DNA of 64,000 nucleotides from CBDAQA01 sp965198865 (lineage in GTDB: Bacteria; Planctomycetota; Phycisphaerae; Tepidisphaerales; Tepidisphaeraceae), in assembly GCA_965198865.1 (NCBI GenBank), contig CBDAQA010000025.1:186001-250000 (forward strand), in the 5' to 3' direction. The notes beneath the pieces were generated by a model. It did no database searches, was not told where the DNA came from, and saw only the letters and a list, made by a program, of their open reading frames with translations. Below, in pieces: positions 1 through 7,384 of this stretch (positions within the stretch are counted from its first letter, which is position 1; every line of letters starts with the position of its first letter). The position numbers were made by a program, and so were the translations under genes.

Positions 1-864
1 GAGCTGATCGTCCGCGTGGAAGAGGACGTCCGCGGCCGCGACTGCTACGTCATCCAGAGCACCAGCCACCCGGTGAATGCCCACCTGATGGAGCTGTTCA
101 TCTGGATCGACACGCTGCGGCGCGCCAGCGCCGGCCGGGTGACGGCGGTGATCCCATATTTCGGTTACGCCCGGCAGGACCGCAAGGACGAGGGCCGGAC
201 GCCGATCACGGCCAAGCTGGTCGCGAACCTGCTGGAGCGGGCCGGGGCGGACCGGGTGGTGAGCGTCGACCTGCACGCGGCCCAGGTGCAGGGGTTCTTC
301 GATATCCCGGTCGACCACCTGTCGGGCGAGCCGGTGCTGGGCGCGTGGTTCAAGAGCCTGAAGCTGCGGAACAAGGTGTTCGTCAGCCCGGACGTGGGCA
401 ACGTGAAGCGCGCCCAGAAGTACGCCGACAAGCTGGGCGGCGACCTGTGCATCATCGACAAGCAGCGGACCAGCGGCAAGGACACCAAGGCCAAGCGGAT
501 CATCGGCGACGTGGCCGGGAAGAACGTGCTGATGGTGGACGACATGATCACCACCGCCGGGACGATCACGACGGCCGTGCAGCTGTTGAGGGACCACGGG
601 GCGGCCGACATCTACCTGGCCGCCACGCACGCGGTGTTCGCCCCGCCGGCGATGGACCGGCTGGCCGACTGCCCGTTCACCAAGATGGCCGTGACCGACA
701 CCATTTGGCCCGACGGCCGGACCGACGCGATCAAGGACCGGCTGGTCGTGCTGTCGACCGACGTGCTGATCGGCGAGGCGATCTCGCGCATCCACCACAA
801 CGCGTCGGTGTCGGCCCTGTTCAAGCTGGCCGACTACGACGACCGGCCCCCGCCGATCACGTGA
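1..864 (+). CDS. prs: Ribose-phosphate pyrophosphokinase (PRPP synthetase), 5' end outside window
   Basis: Makes 5-phosphoribosyl-1-diphosphate from ribose-5-phosphate and ATP for nucleotide, His and Trp synthesis in the cytosol. The frame is open from base 1 (ELIVRVEEDVRG...), so about 40 N-terminal residues lie upstream; the GTG at 16 is internal. Family landmarks are present: the YFGYARQDRK ATP-binding segment, the DLHAAQVQGFFDIPVDHL region, and the PRPP loop MVDDMITTAGTI near 535-570. The end at 864 gives a normal C-terminus. It heads a block with rplY and pth, an arrangement common in bacteria. Confidence 0.95.
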   Translation, partial: ELIVRVEEDVRGRDCYVIQSTSHPVNAHLMELFIWIDTLRRASAGRVTAVIPYFGYARQDRKDEGRTPITAKLVANLLERAGADRVVSVDLHAAQVQGFFDIPVDHLSGEPVLGAWFKSLKLRNKVFVSPDVGNVKRAQKYADKLGGDLCIIDKQRTSGKDTKAKRIIGDVAGKNVLMVDDMITTAGTITTAVQLLRDHGAADIYLAATHAVFAPPAMDRLADCPFTKMAVTDTIWPDGRTDAIKDRLVVLSTDVLIGEAISRIHHNASVSALFKLADYDDRPPPIT

Positions 865-870
865 AAGAGT

Positions 871-968
871 GTTGCTTGTTGCGTGTTACCGGTTACTTGT
901 TGCTGGTGACCGCCGTAAGACCCAAGCAACCAGTAAGCAGTAATCAGTAACATCAAACCAGCAACACC
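871..968. repeat. Intergenic inverted repeat, family A (GTTACTGGTTACTTGTTGC type)
   Basis: The left half holds GTTACCGGTTACTTGTTGCTGG and the right half its imperfect complement (AAGCAACCAGTAAGCAGTAATCAGTAAC), filling the prs-rplY gap. A related palindrome occurs at 3738-3816. No protein is encoded. Confidence 0.7.
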
Positions 969-984
969 TAACCCCGAAACCACT

Positions 985-1614
985 ATGGCCTCCCAATCCG
1001 CCACCGTCACCGCCGAGCCCCGCCCCGAACTGGGGAGCCGCGCCAACAAGCGGCTCCGCGACAAGGGGAAGCTGCCCGGCGTCATCTACGGCCACAAGCA
1101 GGCCGTCGTGCCGATCACGCTCCCCAAGAAGGAGGTCGTCAAGCACCTGGACCACGGCACCCACCTGTTCGCCCTGACCGTGGGCGGGCAGAGCGAGAAC
1201 GTGCTGGTCAAGGACGTGCAGTACGACCACCTGGGCATGGAGGTGATCCACGTCGACTTCGCCCGCGTCGACCTGACCGAGCGCGTCGAGGTCACCGTGC
1301 CGCTGGAGCTCAAGGGCGACCCCAAGGGCGAGAAGGACGGCGGCGTGCTGACGCAGGTCGTGGCCGAGCTGGAGATCGAGTGCGTCGTCACCGACATCCC
1401 CAGCGAGATCGTCCACAACGTGTCGGACATGGGCCTGGACAGCGTCCTGCACCTGAAGGACATCACCCTGCCGCCGGGCGTGAAGGCGCTGCAGGATGAG
1501 GACCTGATCCTGGCGACCGTGAAGGAGATCGAGGAGGAGGAGGCCGCCGAGGGCGAGACCGCCGAGCCGGAGGTGATCGGCAAGGTGGCCGAGGAGGCGC
1601 CGGCGGCGGAGTGA
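985..1614 (+). CDS. rplY: 50S ribosomal protein L25 (general stress protein Ctc form)
   Basis: Ribosomal protein binding 5S rRNA in the large subunit. The 209-aa product is the long CTC form: an N-terminal L25 domain (about residues 1-95, with GSRANKRLRDKGKLPGVIYG) followed by a beta-rich TL5-type domain (VTVPLELKGDPKGEKDGGVL) and an acidic alanine/glutamate-rich tail. Length fits CTC family members (about 185-230 aa) and exceeds the short E. coli L25 (94 aa). It lies between prs and pth, a conserved order. The ATG at 985 begins MASQSATVTAEPRPELGSRA. Confidence 0.93.
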   Translation: MASQSATVTAEPRPELGSRANKRLRDKGKLPGVIYGHKQAVVPITLPKKEVVKHLDHGTHLFALTVGGQSENVLVKDVQYDHLGMEVIHVDFARVDLTERVEVTVPLELKGDPKGEKDGGVLTQVVAELEIECVVTDIPSEIVHNVSDMGLDSVLHLKDITLPPGVKALQDEDLILATVKEIEEEEAAEGETAEPEVIGKVAEEAPAAE

Positions 1615-1626
1615 GGACGCTGGGAA

Positions 1627-1664
1627 GCGAGTTTCGAGTTTCGAACTCTCGAATATCGAAACGC
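1627..1664. repeat. Intergenic inverted repeat, family C (TTCGAGTTTCGAA type)
   Basis: A short palindrome: GTTTCGAGTTTCGAACTCTC followed by GAATATCGAAAC. It resembles the larger element at 2456-2546 and is AT-richer than its surroundings. Confidence 0.5.
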
Positions 1665-1726
1665 ACCGTGGTCGCTCAGGCGTTCGTTCCGCAATTGAAC
1701 GCTTTGGAAAAACCCAAGGCAGATTT

Positions 1727-1791
1727 ACCACGGAGGCACGGAGACACGGAGAAGAGGTCGAAAATCAGCGATTTCTCCGTGCCTCCGTGGT
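1727..1791. repeat. Intergenic inverted repeat, family B (ACCACGGAGGCACGGAG)
   Basis: Perfect 17-bp arms, ACCACGGAGGCACGGAG at 1727-1743 and its complement at 1775-1791, flank a loop with further CACGGAG units. It could form a strong hairpin in the rplY-pth gap. Similar motifs are, to my knowledge, widespread in planctomycete and verrucomicrobial genomes. Confidence 0.8.
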
Positions 1792-1843
1792 GTGTCCGTT
1801 CTGGTTTTTCAATTCGAGGTTTCGGTCGTCGGACTCTCTTCCC

Positions 1844-2452
1844 ATGAAGCTCGTCGTCGGCCTAGGCAACCCCGGCAGCGCGTACGTCGGCACCCGGCAC
1901 AACGTCGGGTTCGAGGCGATCGACGCGCTGGCCGAGCGGCTCGGGTGGGTGAGCTCCCCCGGGGCGTTCGACCGGTTCGCCAAGTCGAAGTTCGACGGGC
2001 TGGCGATGGACGGGTCGGTGCAGCTGCTGGCCGGCGGTGACGAGCGGATGCTGCTGCTGAAGCCCATGACGTTCATGAACGTCAGCGGCCAGGCGGTGCA
2101 GGGTGCGATGGCGTTCCACAAGCTGTCGCCGGCCGACATCGTCGTCGTGCTGGACGACCTGGCGCTGCCCTGCGGCAGCATCCGGTTGCGGGCCGGTGGC
2201 AGCAGCGGTGGCCACAACGGCCTGAAGGACATTCAACGGGTGCTGGGCACCGACCAGTACCCGCGGCTGCGGATGGGCATCGACCCGACGCCGCCGCGGA
2301 TTGCCGGGAAAGATTACGTGCTCGGCAAGTTCACCGCCGAGCAACGCGAACGGCTCGCCCCGGCCCTGGGCCGGGCGGCCGGCGCGATCGTGACCTGGGT
2401 GGACAAGGGCATTGTGCTGGCGATGAGCCAGTTCAATGCGAACGAGATGTAA
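1844..2452 (+). CDS. pth: Peptidyl-tRNA hydrolase
   Basis: Cleaves the ester bond of peptidyl-tRNA released from stalled ribosomes, recycling tRNA. The 202-aa protein begins MKLVVGLGNPGSAYVGTRHNVGF, containing the catalytic His of the GTRHNVGF motif. KPMTFMNVSG, VVLDDLALPCG and SSGGHNGLKDI are the other standard Pth blocks. The ATG at 1844 was chosen over upstream in-frame codons because the family begins directly at the LVVGLGNPG strand. It sits downstream of rplY as in many bacteria. Confidence 0.96.
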   Translation: MKLVVGLGNPGSAYVGTRHNVGFEAIDALAERLGWVSSPGAFDRFAKSKFDGLAMDGSVQLLAGGDERMLLLKPMTFMNVSGQAVQGAMAFHKLSPADIVVVLDDLALPCGSIRLRAGGSSGGHNGLKDIQRVLGTDQYPRLRMGIDPTPPRIAGKDYVLGKFTAEQRERLAPALGRAAGAIVTWVDKGIVLAMSQFNANEM

Positions 2453-2455
2453 AGT

Positions 2456-2546
2456 GAAATTCGAAGACCGAAATCTCGAATGTCGAAACGGCGGACTGCC
2501 CGATCGCATCGGTTTCGGAATTCGAGATTTCGGAATGCGAAATTGG
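2456..2546. repeat. Intergenic inverted repeat, family C
   Basis: AT-rich palindrome between pth and rpsF. The left half has AATTCGAAGACCGAAATCTCG and the right half CGGTTTCGGAATTCGAGATTTCGG. It is a longer relative of the element at 1627-1664. Confidence 0.6.
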
Positions 2547-2612
2547 TCCCGGTGGGACCCGAACGCTAGCGACCGGTAAGATCCGGCCAAAACCAAGCTA
2601 GGATGGACGACT

Positions 2613-3101
2613 ATGGCGACTGAGACGAAGACCAACACCTACGAGGCGATGTTCCTGCTCGGCCCCAGCGGCGCCGACGGCGAGAAGGCCGTCGCGCTCG
2701 TGAAGGGGATGATCGAGAAGCACAACGGGCAGATCCTCGTGATCAAGAAGTGGGACGAGCGCAAGCTCGCCTTCGAGATCGGCAAGCAGAAGCGCGGCAC
2801 GTACGTGATCGCCTTCTTCAAGGCGCTGACCACGGCCATCAAGCCGCTCGAGCGCGACGTGCTGCTGAGCGAGGACGTGATGCGGATCCTGGTCACCCGG
2901 GCCGAGCACCTGACCGAGGCCGAGATGGCCGCCGTCGAGCCCCAGCCGATCGCCCCCCCGCCCGAGCGCAACCCCTGGGACCGCCCCGAGGGCGGCGGGT
3001 TCGGCGGCGGTGGCGATCGCGGCGGCGACCGTGGCCCGCGCGGCCCCCGCGGCCCGCGCCGCGACGAGTCCGTCCCGGCCGGCGCGGACGCGAAGGATTG
3101 A
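2613..3101 (+). CDS. rpsF: 30S ribosomal protein S6 with Gly/Arg-rich tail
   Basis: Small-subunit ribosomal protein that pairs with S18. Residues about 8-105 form the S6 ferredoxin-like domain (YEAMFLLGPSG, KWDERKLAFEIGKQKRGTYVI, RDVLLSEDVMRILVTR). The C-terminus is extended by about 45 residues rich in Pro, Gly and Arg, ending in an acidic stretch, so 162 aa is longer than the usual 95-135 aa. AGGATGG lies before the ATG. It opens the conserved rpsF-ssb-rplI-dnaB block; no rpsR is seen between, unlike E. coli. Confidence 0.94.
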   Translation: MATETKTNTYEAMFLLGPSGADGEKAVALVKGMIEKHNGQILVIKKWDERKLAFEIGKQKRGTYVIAFFKALTTAIKPLERDVLLSEDVMRILVTRAEHLTEAEMAAVEPQPIAPPPERNPWDRPEGGGFGGGGDRGGDRGPRGPRGPRRDESVPAGADAKD

Positions 3102-3150
3102 GATCTGACATCCCAGATCTGTGATTCGTGATTCCCCACTGGAGATCCGC

Positions 3151-3730
3151 ATGGCGAGCTTCAACCGCGTCACCCTGCTGGGCAACCTGACCCGCGACCC
3201 GCAGCTCAAGTTCCTGCCGAGCCAAACGCAGGTGTGCGAGTTCGGGCTCGCCATGAACCGCAAGTTCAAGCTGCAGTCCGGCGAGGACCGGGAGGAGGTC
3301 ACGTTCGTCGACGTGACCGCCTTCGGCCGGCAGGCCGAGATCATCAACCAGTACTGCACCAAGGGGAAGCAGATCTTCATCGAGGGCCGGCTGAAGCTGG
3401 ACACCTGGGAGGACAAGAACGGCGGCGGGAAGCGATCGAAGCTGACCGTCGTCGTTGAGAACTTCCAGCTGCTCGGCGGCCGCGACGATGCGGCAGGCGG
3501 CCGGGCCGGCGGCGGCGGCGACGCCGCCGGCGGGTACGGCGGTGGCGGCGGGGGATACGGCGGTGGCGGCGGCGGCGGCGAGTACGACCAGTCGCCCCGC
3601 CCCCGGTCGGCTCCCCCCCGCCAACCGCGGCCCCGCCCGGCCGGCCGCGGCGCGACCGGCACCCCAGCCGCCGCAGGACCCGCCGTTCTCCGAGGACGCC
3701 CAGGTCAGCGACGACGACATCCCCTTCTAG
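3151..3730 (+). CDS. ssb: Single-stranded DNA-binding protein, apparent frameshift near 3613
   Basis: Binds ssDNA as a tetramer and recruits repair and replication proteins through its acidic tail. The OB fold (MASFNRVTLLGNLTRDPQLK ... LTVVVENFQLLG) is followed by a Gly-rich linker. In the starting frame the protein loses homology after about residue 155 and runs to 3765, but the +1 frame downstream of a run of seven C (3613-3619) encodes a normal tail ending SEDAQVSDDDIPF at 3730. This tip is nearly universal in SSB, so the gene probably has one extra base in the C run (sequence error or real indel). The feature spans both frames. Confidence 0.88.
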
Positions 3731-3737
3731 GCGCGAG

Positions 3738-3816
3738 TCACTGGTTACTAGTTGCTGGTTACTAGTGGCCGCCGCCTGACCCCCCCGTGCAACAAGTAAC
3801 CAGTCACCAGTAACAA
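3738..3816. repeat. Intergenic inverted repeat, family A
   Basis: CACTGGTTACTAGTTGCTGG on the left pairs imperfectly with CAACAAGTAACCAGTCACCAG on the right, between ssb and rplI. It is the same family as 871-968. Confidence 0.7.
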
Positions 3817-3837
3817 CGAACAACGAACGAGCTCCAC

Positions 3838-4369
3838 ATGGCCACGATGAAACTGCTGTTGAAGGAATCCGTGAAGAACGTCGGCCGGGTCGGCGACCTG
3901 GTCGAGGTGTCGCCCGGGGTACGGGCGGAACTTCCTGCTGCCTAAGGATCTGGCCGTCCACCCGACGCCGGACAACGTGAAGAAGGTCGAGGAGCGCCGC
4001 AAGGAGGTCGAGCGGCTGGAGCGCGAGAGGCGCGAGCAGCAGGCCGCCCTCATCAAGCAGCTCGAGGGCGTCGAGGTCACGCTCGAGCGCCGCGCCAACG
4101 AGCAGGGCGGCCTGTTCGGCTCGGTGAGCGCCACCGACGTGGCCAAGGCCCTGCAGGCCCAGAGGTTCAACATCGAGCCCGAGGACGTGAACCTGCCCGG
4201 CAAGCTGGACCGGATCGACACCTACATGGTGGAGATCAAGTTCGCCGACGACCTGACGACCAGCGTCAAGGTGTGGGTCAGCCCCGACGCCGAGAGCAAG
4301 GCCGCCATCGACGCCTACGCCAAGGCCAATCCCCCGCCGCCGAGGCGACGGACGAAGAGAACGCCTGAT
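3838..4369 (+). CDS. rplI: 50S ribosomal protein L9, two apparent frameshifts
   Basis: Binds 23S rRNA in the large subunit. The first frame reads MATMKLLLKESVKNVGRVGDLVEVSPG and then breaks at a run of four G (3917-3920); removing one G restores the family motif YGRNFLLPKDLAVHPTPDN, continuing as VKKVEERRKEVERLERERREQ (central helix) and the C-terminal domain (LFGSVSATDVAKAL, VEIKFADDLTTSVKVWV). A second break at the C run near 4330-4334 separates ...AYAKAN from the expected acidic end AAEATDEENA ending at 4369. Both breaks are single-base homopolymer indels, most simply sequence errors. It sits between ssb and dnaB as usual. Confidence 0.85.
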
Positions 4370-4391
4370 CACCGTCGCCTGACGAGTTTCC

Positions 4392-4442
4392 GAGCCCAGC
4401 GGCTCCGCCGCGGGTCGTTCCGGCGACGGGGTCGCCGGGCTC
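4392..4442. repeat. Intergenic inverted repeat, family F (GAGCCCAGCGGCTCCGCCGCGGG)
   Basis: GAGCCCAGCGGCTCCGCCGC ends in GGGCTC at 4437-4442, giving a closed hairpin after rplI. Same family as 10286-10324, 15537-15621, 18098-18190 and 24463-24549. Confidence 0.65.
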
Positions 4443-4470
4443 CATTCTTCGTCGCGGTGTACGACCTGTG

Positions 4471-4519
4471 AAGAACCTGTCCCGCCGAGCCATCCGGTTC
4501 GGTCGGACAGGTTCTTTCG
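4471..4519 (+). terminator. Rho-independent terminator after rplI
   Basis: A perfect 12-bp stem, AAGAACCTGTCC at 4471-4482 with GGACAGGTTCTT at 4505-4516, is followed by TCGTTT. It ends the rpsF-ssb-rplI transcript before dnaB. Confidence 0.8.
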
Positions 4520-4635
4520 TTTACCCTCCAACCGACACGATTACCGGTCATCCGCTGAAGGTTTCCCTTGCCAACGGCCGATCCTCGGTTAGCCTGATGT
4601 TCGGATCGGGCCGAGACGTTTTCGCGAGGTGGACG

Positions 4636-7032
4636 ATGGATAATCTGGTCGACACGATGCAGCAGTTCGCCCGGCTGCCGCCCCACTCGCTGGAGGCGGA
4701 GATGTGCCTGCTGGCGTCGATGATGCTGGAGAAGGACATCGTCGGGCAGGCCGTTCAGATCATCGACCGCGAGTCGTTCTTCCAGGCCGACCACCAGGTC
4801 GTCTACGACGTGCTGGTCAAGCTGTACGAGCAGAACCGCCCGATCGACGCCGTCATCGTCTGCGACGAGCTGAACAAGCGGCAGCTGCTGGAGGAGATCG
4901 GCGGGCAGGCCTACATCGGCCAGATCCTCAACACCGTGCCCAGCGCCGCCCACGGCGAGCACTACGCCAAGATCATCCGCGAGAAGGCGCTGCTGCGCCA
5001 GCTGATCGCCGCCAGCAACGACATCCTGCGCGAGAGCTACGCCCCGCACGAGTCGGCCGAGCTGGTGCTGGACAAGGCCGAGAAGCGGATCTTCGAGATC
5101 GCCAGCAAGAAGGTCAGCGGCTCCATGTCGGCCATGAGCGACGTGATGATGGAGGTGTTCGAGACCATCGAGTCCCGCGGCCAGCGCGGCCTGGAGACCG
5201 GCTTCTACGAGCTGGACGACATGATGAACGGCCTGCAGAACGGCGAGATGATCATCGTCGCTGCGCGGCCGAGCATGGGGAAGGCCCAGCCGCTTGACGC
5301 CAAGGTGCTGACCACGGCTGGCTGGAAGTTGATGGGCCACCTGTGCGTGGGCGACGAGTTGGCCAGCGTGGATGGTGCCGCGTCGCAGGTGGTGGGTATC
5401 CACCCTCAGGGCGAACGGCAGGTGTATCGGATCACGTTTGCCGACGGTCGGAGCGCCGAGGCTTGCGCCGAGCACCTGTGGCGGGTCCACTTCCGCGCGT
5501 GGGGGGCCCCTCGAGTTCTCTCGACCGAAAAGTTGATCGAGATGTTGGGCCGCCAGCGCTACAAGAACCGCCTCTCGATCGAGATGTTCAACGGCGAGTT
5601 TGGTGATGACGCAACCCTTCCGGTAGATCCTTGGTTGCTGGGTGCCCTGCTCGGTGACGGCAGCCTGTGTGGATCAGCCGTCCGATTCTCGACCGGCTGT
5701 GCCGACGTGCTGGAGCGGGCCACCACTGCAGCCGGCCCCGAGATGTGCCTGATTCACGCGGGGGCGTACGACTACCGCATACGGCAGCTGGCCGGAGCCA
5801 ACCGCGTTGGAGTTCAGGGCGTATCGCCCAACCCGCTGAAATCTGCCTTGCAAGCGCTGCGCGTTTGGAACTGCGTTGCCGAGACGAAATTCGTGCCCGC
5901 GGCTTACAAGCGGGCATCCCGTGACGGTCGGATCCGTCTGCTGGCTGGGCTGCTCGATACCGATGGATGGGTCGAGACGTGGGGCAGCATCCGATTCGCA
6001 ACCGTGAGCGAACGGCTCGCCGCCGACGTCGTTGAACTCATGCGGTCCATTGGCGGCACCGGAACCTATCACTCCAAGGCGAGCGCCTACACGTACAAGG
6101 GCGAGCGAAAGAGCGGCCAACCCTCGTTCGTCTGCAATCTTCAACACCCCGATCCCGCGTGCCTTTCTCTCGTGCCCAGCAAGCAAAGCCGACTCGCAGC
6201 AGGCCGAAAGCGACAGCGGCGGCTGAACATTGCGTCCATCGCGCCGTCCCGCGTCACGGCGACCCAGTGCATCGCCGTCACGCACCCGTCGCACCTGTAC
6301 GTGACCGACGACTACATCGTCACGCACAACACCGCCTTCGCGATGAACCTGATCGAGCACATCTCCGCCGACAGCCGCCAGCCCACGGCCGTGTTCAGCC
6401 TGGAGATGAGCAAGCAGCAGCTGGCCCAGCGCATGCTCTGCAGCCGGGGCGCGATCGACGCCCACAAGCTGCGCAAGGGGATGCTGCAGGCCCACGAGTA
6501 CGCCCACCTGGCGAACGTGGTCGGCGAGCTGGCCAAGGCGCCGATCTGGGTGGACGACTCGCCGGGGTTGACGCCGATGGAGCTGCGGGCCAAGTCGCGC
6601 CGGCTGAAGCTGCAGCACGACATCAAGTGCATCATGATCGACTACATGCAGCTGATGGACAACCCCGGCGTGGAGAGCCGGCAGCAGCAGATCAGCGAGA
6701 TCAGCCGCGGGATCAAGGCCGTCGCCCGCGAGCTGAACGTGCCGGTGATCGCGCTGTCCCAGCTGAACCGCGGCAGCGAGAACCGCGACGGCCACAAGCC
6801 CCGCATGAGCGACCTCCGCGAGTCGGGCTCGATCGAGCAGGACGCCGACGTGATCGCCCTGCTGCACCGCGAGGACTACTACCGCATGAGCGAGCCCGAC
6901 TTCCAGCCCGACAACATCGCCGAGATCATCATCGCCAAGCAGCGCAACGGGCCCACCGGCACGGTGAAGCTGACGTTCCTCAACAAGGCGACGCGGTTCG
7001 AGAACCTGTCGACGCAGGCCGACCCGTTCTGA
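4636..7032 (+). CDS. dnaB: Replicative DNA helicase DnaB, intein-containing precursor
   Basis: Hexameric 5'-3' helicase that unwinds DNA at the replication fork. The precursor is 798 aa; removing the 349-residue intein leaves 449 aa, the normal DnaB length. The N-terminal domain (HSLEAEMCLLASMMLEKD) and RecA-like C-terminal domain are present; Walker A is split as RPSMGK / TAFAMNL by the intein, Walker B is IKCIMIDYMQLM, and DnaB motifs LSQLNRGSENR and RESGSIEQDADVI follow. The ATG at 4636 has GAGGTGG upstream; an in-frame upstream extension overlaps the terminator and is rejected. It closes the rpsF-ssb-rplI-dnaB block. Confidence 0.95.
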   Translation: MDNLVDTMQQFARLPPHSLEAEMCLLASMMLEKDIVGQAVQIIDRESFFQADHQVVYDVLVKLYEQNRPIDAVIVCDELNKRQLLEEIGGQAYIGQILNTVPSAAHGEHYAKIIREKALLRQLIAASNDILRESYAPHESAELVLDKAEKRIFEIASKKVSGSMSAMSDVMMEVFETIESRGQRGLETGFYELDDMMNGLQNGEMIIVAARPSMGKAQPLDAKVLTTAGWKLMGHLCVGDELASVDGAASQVVGIHPQGERQVYRITFADGRSAEACAEHLWRVHFRAWGAPRVLSTEKLIEMLGRQRYKNRLSIEMFNGEFGDDATLPVDPWLLGALLGDGSLCGSAVRFSTGCADVLERATTAAGPEMCLIHAGAYDYRIRQLAGANRVGVQGVSPNPLKSALQALRVWNCVAETKFVPAAYKRASRDGRIRLLAGLLDTDGWVETWGSIRFATVSERLAADVVELMRSIGGTGTYHSKASAYTYKGERKSGQPSFVCNLQHPDPACLSLVPSKQSRLAAGRKRQRRLNIASIAPSRVTATQCIAVTHPSHLYVTDDYIVTHNTAFAMNLIEHISADSRQPTAVFSLEMSKQQLAQRMLCSRGAIDAHKLRKGMLQAHEYAHLANVVGELAKAPIWVDDSPGLTPMELRAKSRRLKLQHDIKCIMIDYMQLMDNPGVESRQQQISEISRGIKAVARELNVPVIALSQLNRGSENRDGHKPRMSDLRESGSIEQDADVIALLHREDYYRMSEPDFQPDNIAEIIIAKQRNGPTGTVKLTFLNKATRFENLSTQADPF
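5284..6330 (+). mobile_element. Class 3 intein with LAGLIDADG endonuclease, inserted in DnaB P-loop
   Basis: In-frame 349-residue intein (precursor residues 217-565) between Lys and Thr of the P-loop GKT. It starts with Ala rather than Cys/Ser. The class 3 WCT triplet is visible: Trp at intein residue 66 in block B (EHLWRV, block B His at 64), Cys at 329 in block F (QCIAV), and Thr at 347 just before the terminal His-Asn, with Thr as the +1 extein residue. LLGALLGDGSL (about residue 118) and LLAGLLDTDGWV (about 219) are the two LAGLIDADG helices of a homing endonuclease, both with their acidic residue. No frameshift is seen, so both splicing and homing look intact. Confidence 0.9.
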
Positions 7033-7048
7033 CCCCGCCACCGGCGGC

Positions 7049-7068
7049 AGGGTTGCTTCAGCAACCCT
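7049..7068 (+). terminator. Hairpin after dnaB, possible terminator
   Basis: AGGGTTGC and GCAACCCT form an 8-bp stem with a TTCA loop 17 nt after the dnaB stop. The following U content is weak. Confidence 0.45.
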
Positions 7069-7138
7069 GATGATCTCCCGTTCTAAAGGCCTCGTTTTGA
7101 TTCCGATCTGAAGCCGCGAAATTTTGTGAAGTTCGTCG

Positions 7139-7167
7139 TTGCAGCCCGCCGATTCCGTGTCTATATT
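7139..7167 (+). promoter_or_regulatory. sigma70-type promoter for recA
   Basis: TTGCAG at 7139-7144 and TATATT at 7162-7167 are separated by exactly 17 bp. Transcription would start near 7174, giving a leader of about 210 nt. No clear LexA-type palindrome was recognised over the promoter. The rest of the 7033-7384 gap holds the hairpin at 7183-7220 and nothing else I can identify. Confidence 0.65.
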
Positions 7168-7182
7168 CACCCCAAACAAACA

Positions 7183-7220
7183 CTGAACCAAGACGGCCTG
7201 GTGACTGCCGTCATGTTCAG
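7183..7220 (+). other. Stem-loop in the recA leader
   Basis: CTGAAC and GACGGC on the left pair with GCCGTC and GTTCAG on the right, a 6+6 bp stem with a small internal loop. It begins about 10 nt after the predicted start site, so it would form at the 5' end of the recA mRNA. Function unknown. Confidence 0.45.
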
Positions 7221-7384
7221 TTGCGGGTGTGCGGGAGAGGACCCCTCCCCCGGGTGAGAAGTCGCCCGGCGATCGTTCGGCACGACCCGTGCCCCAGTCA
7301 CCAACCATGGCGGCCGCCCGTCCCACGGGCCCGGCCGCCGCATACGCCGGCTGACCCACATACCCGGCGGGAAGGTGGTGTCCC

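Noticed and set aside
7033..7384. A LexA/SOS box at the recA promoter
   Set aside because: No convincing symmetric operator was found near TTGCAG/TATATT; the CTGAAC...GTTCAG pair is part of a leader hairpin downstream of the start site.
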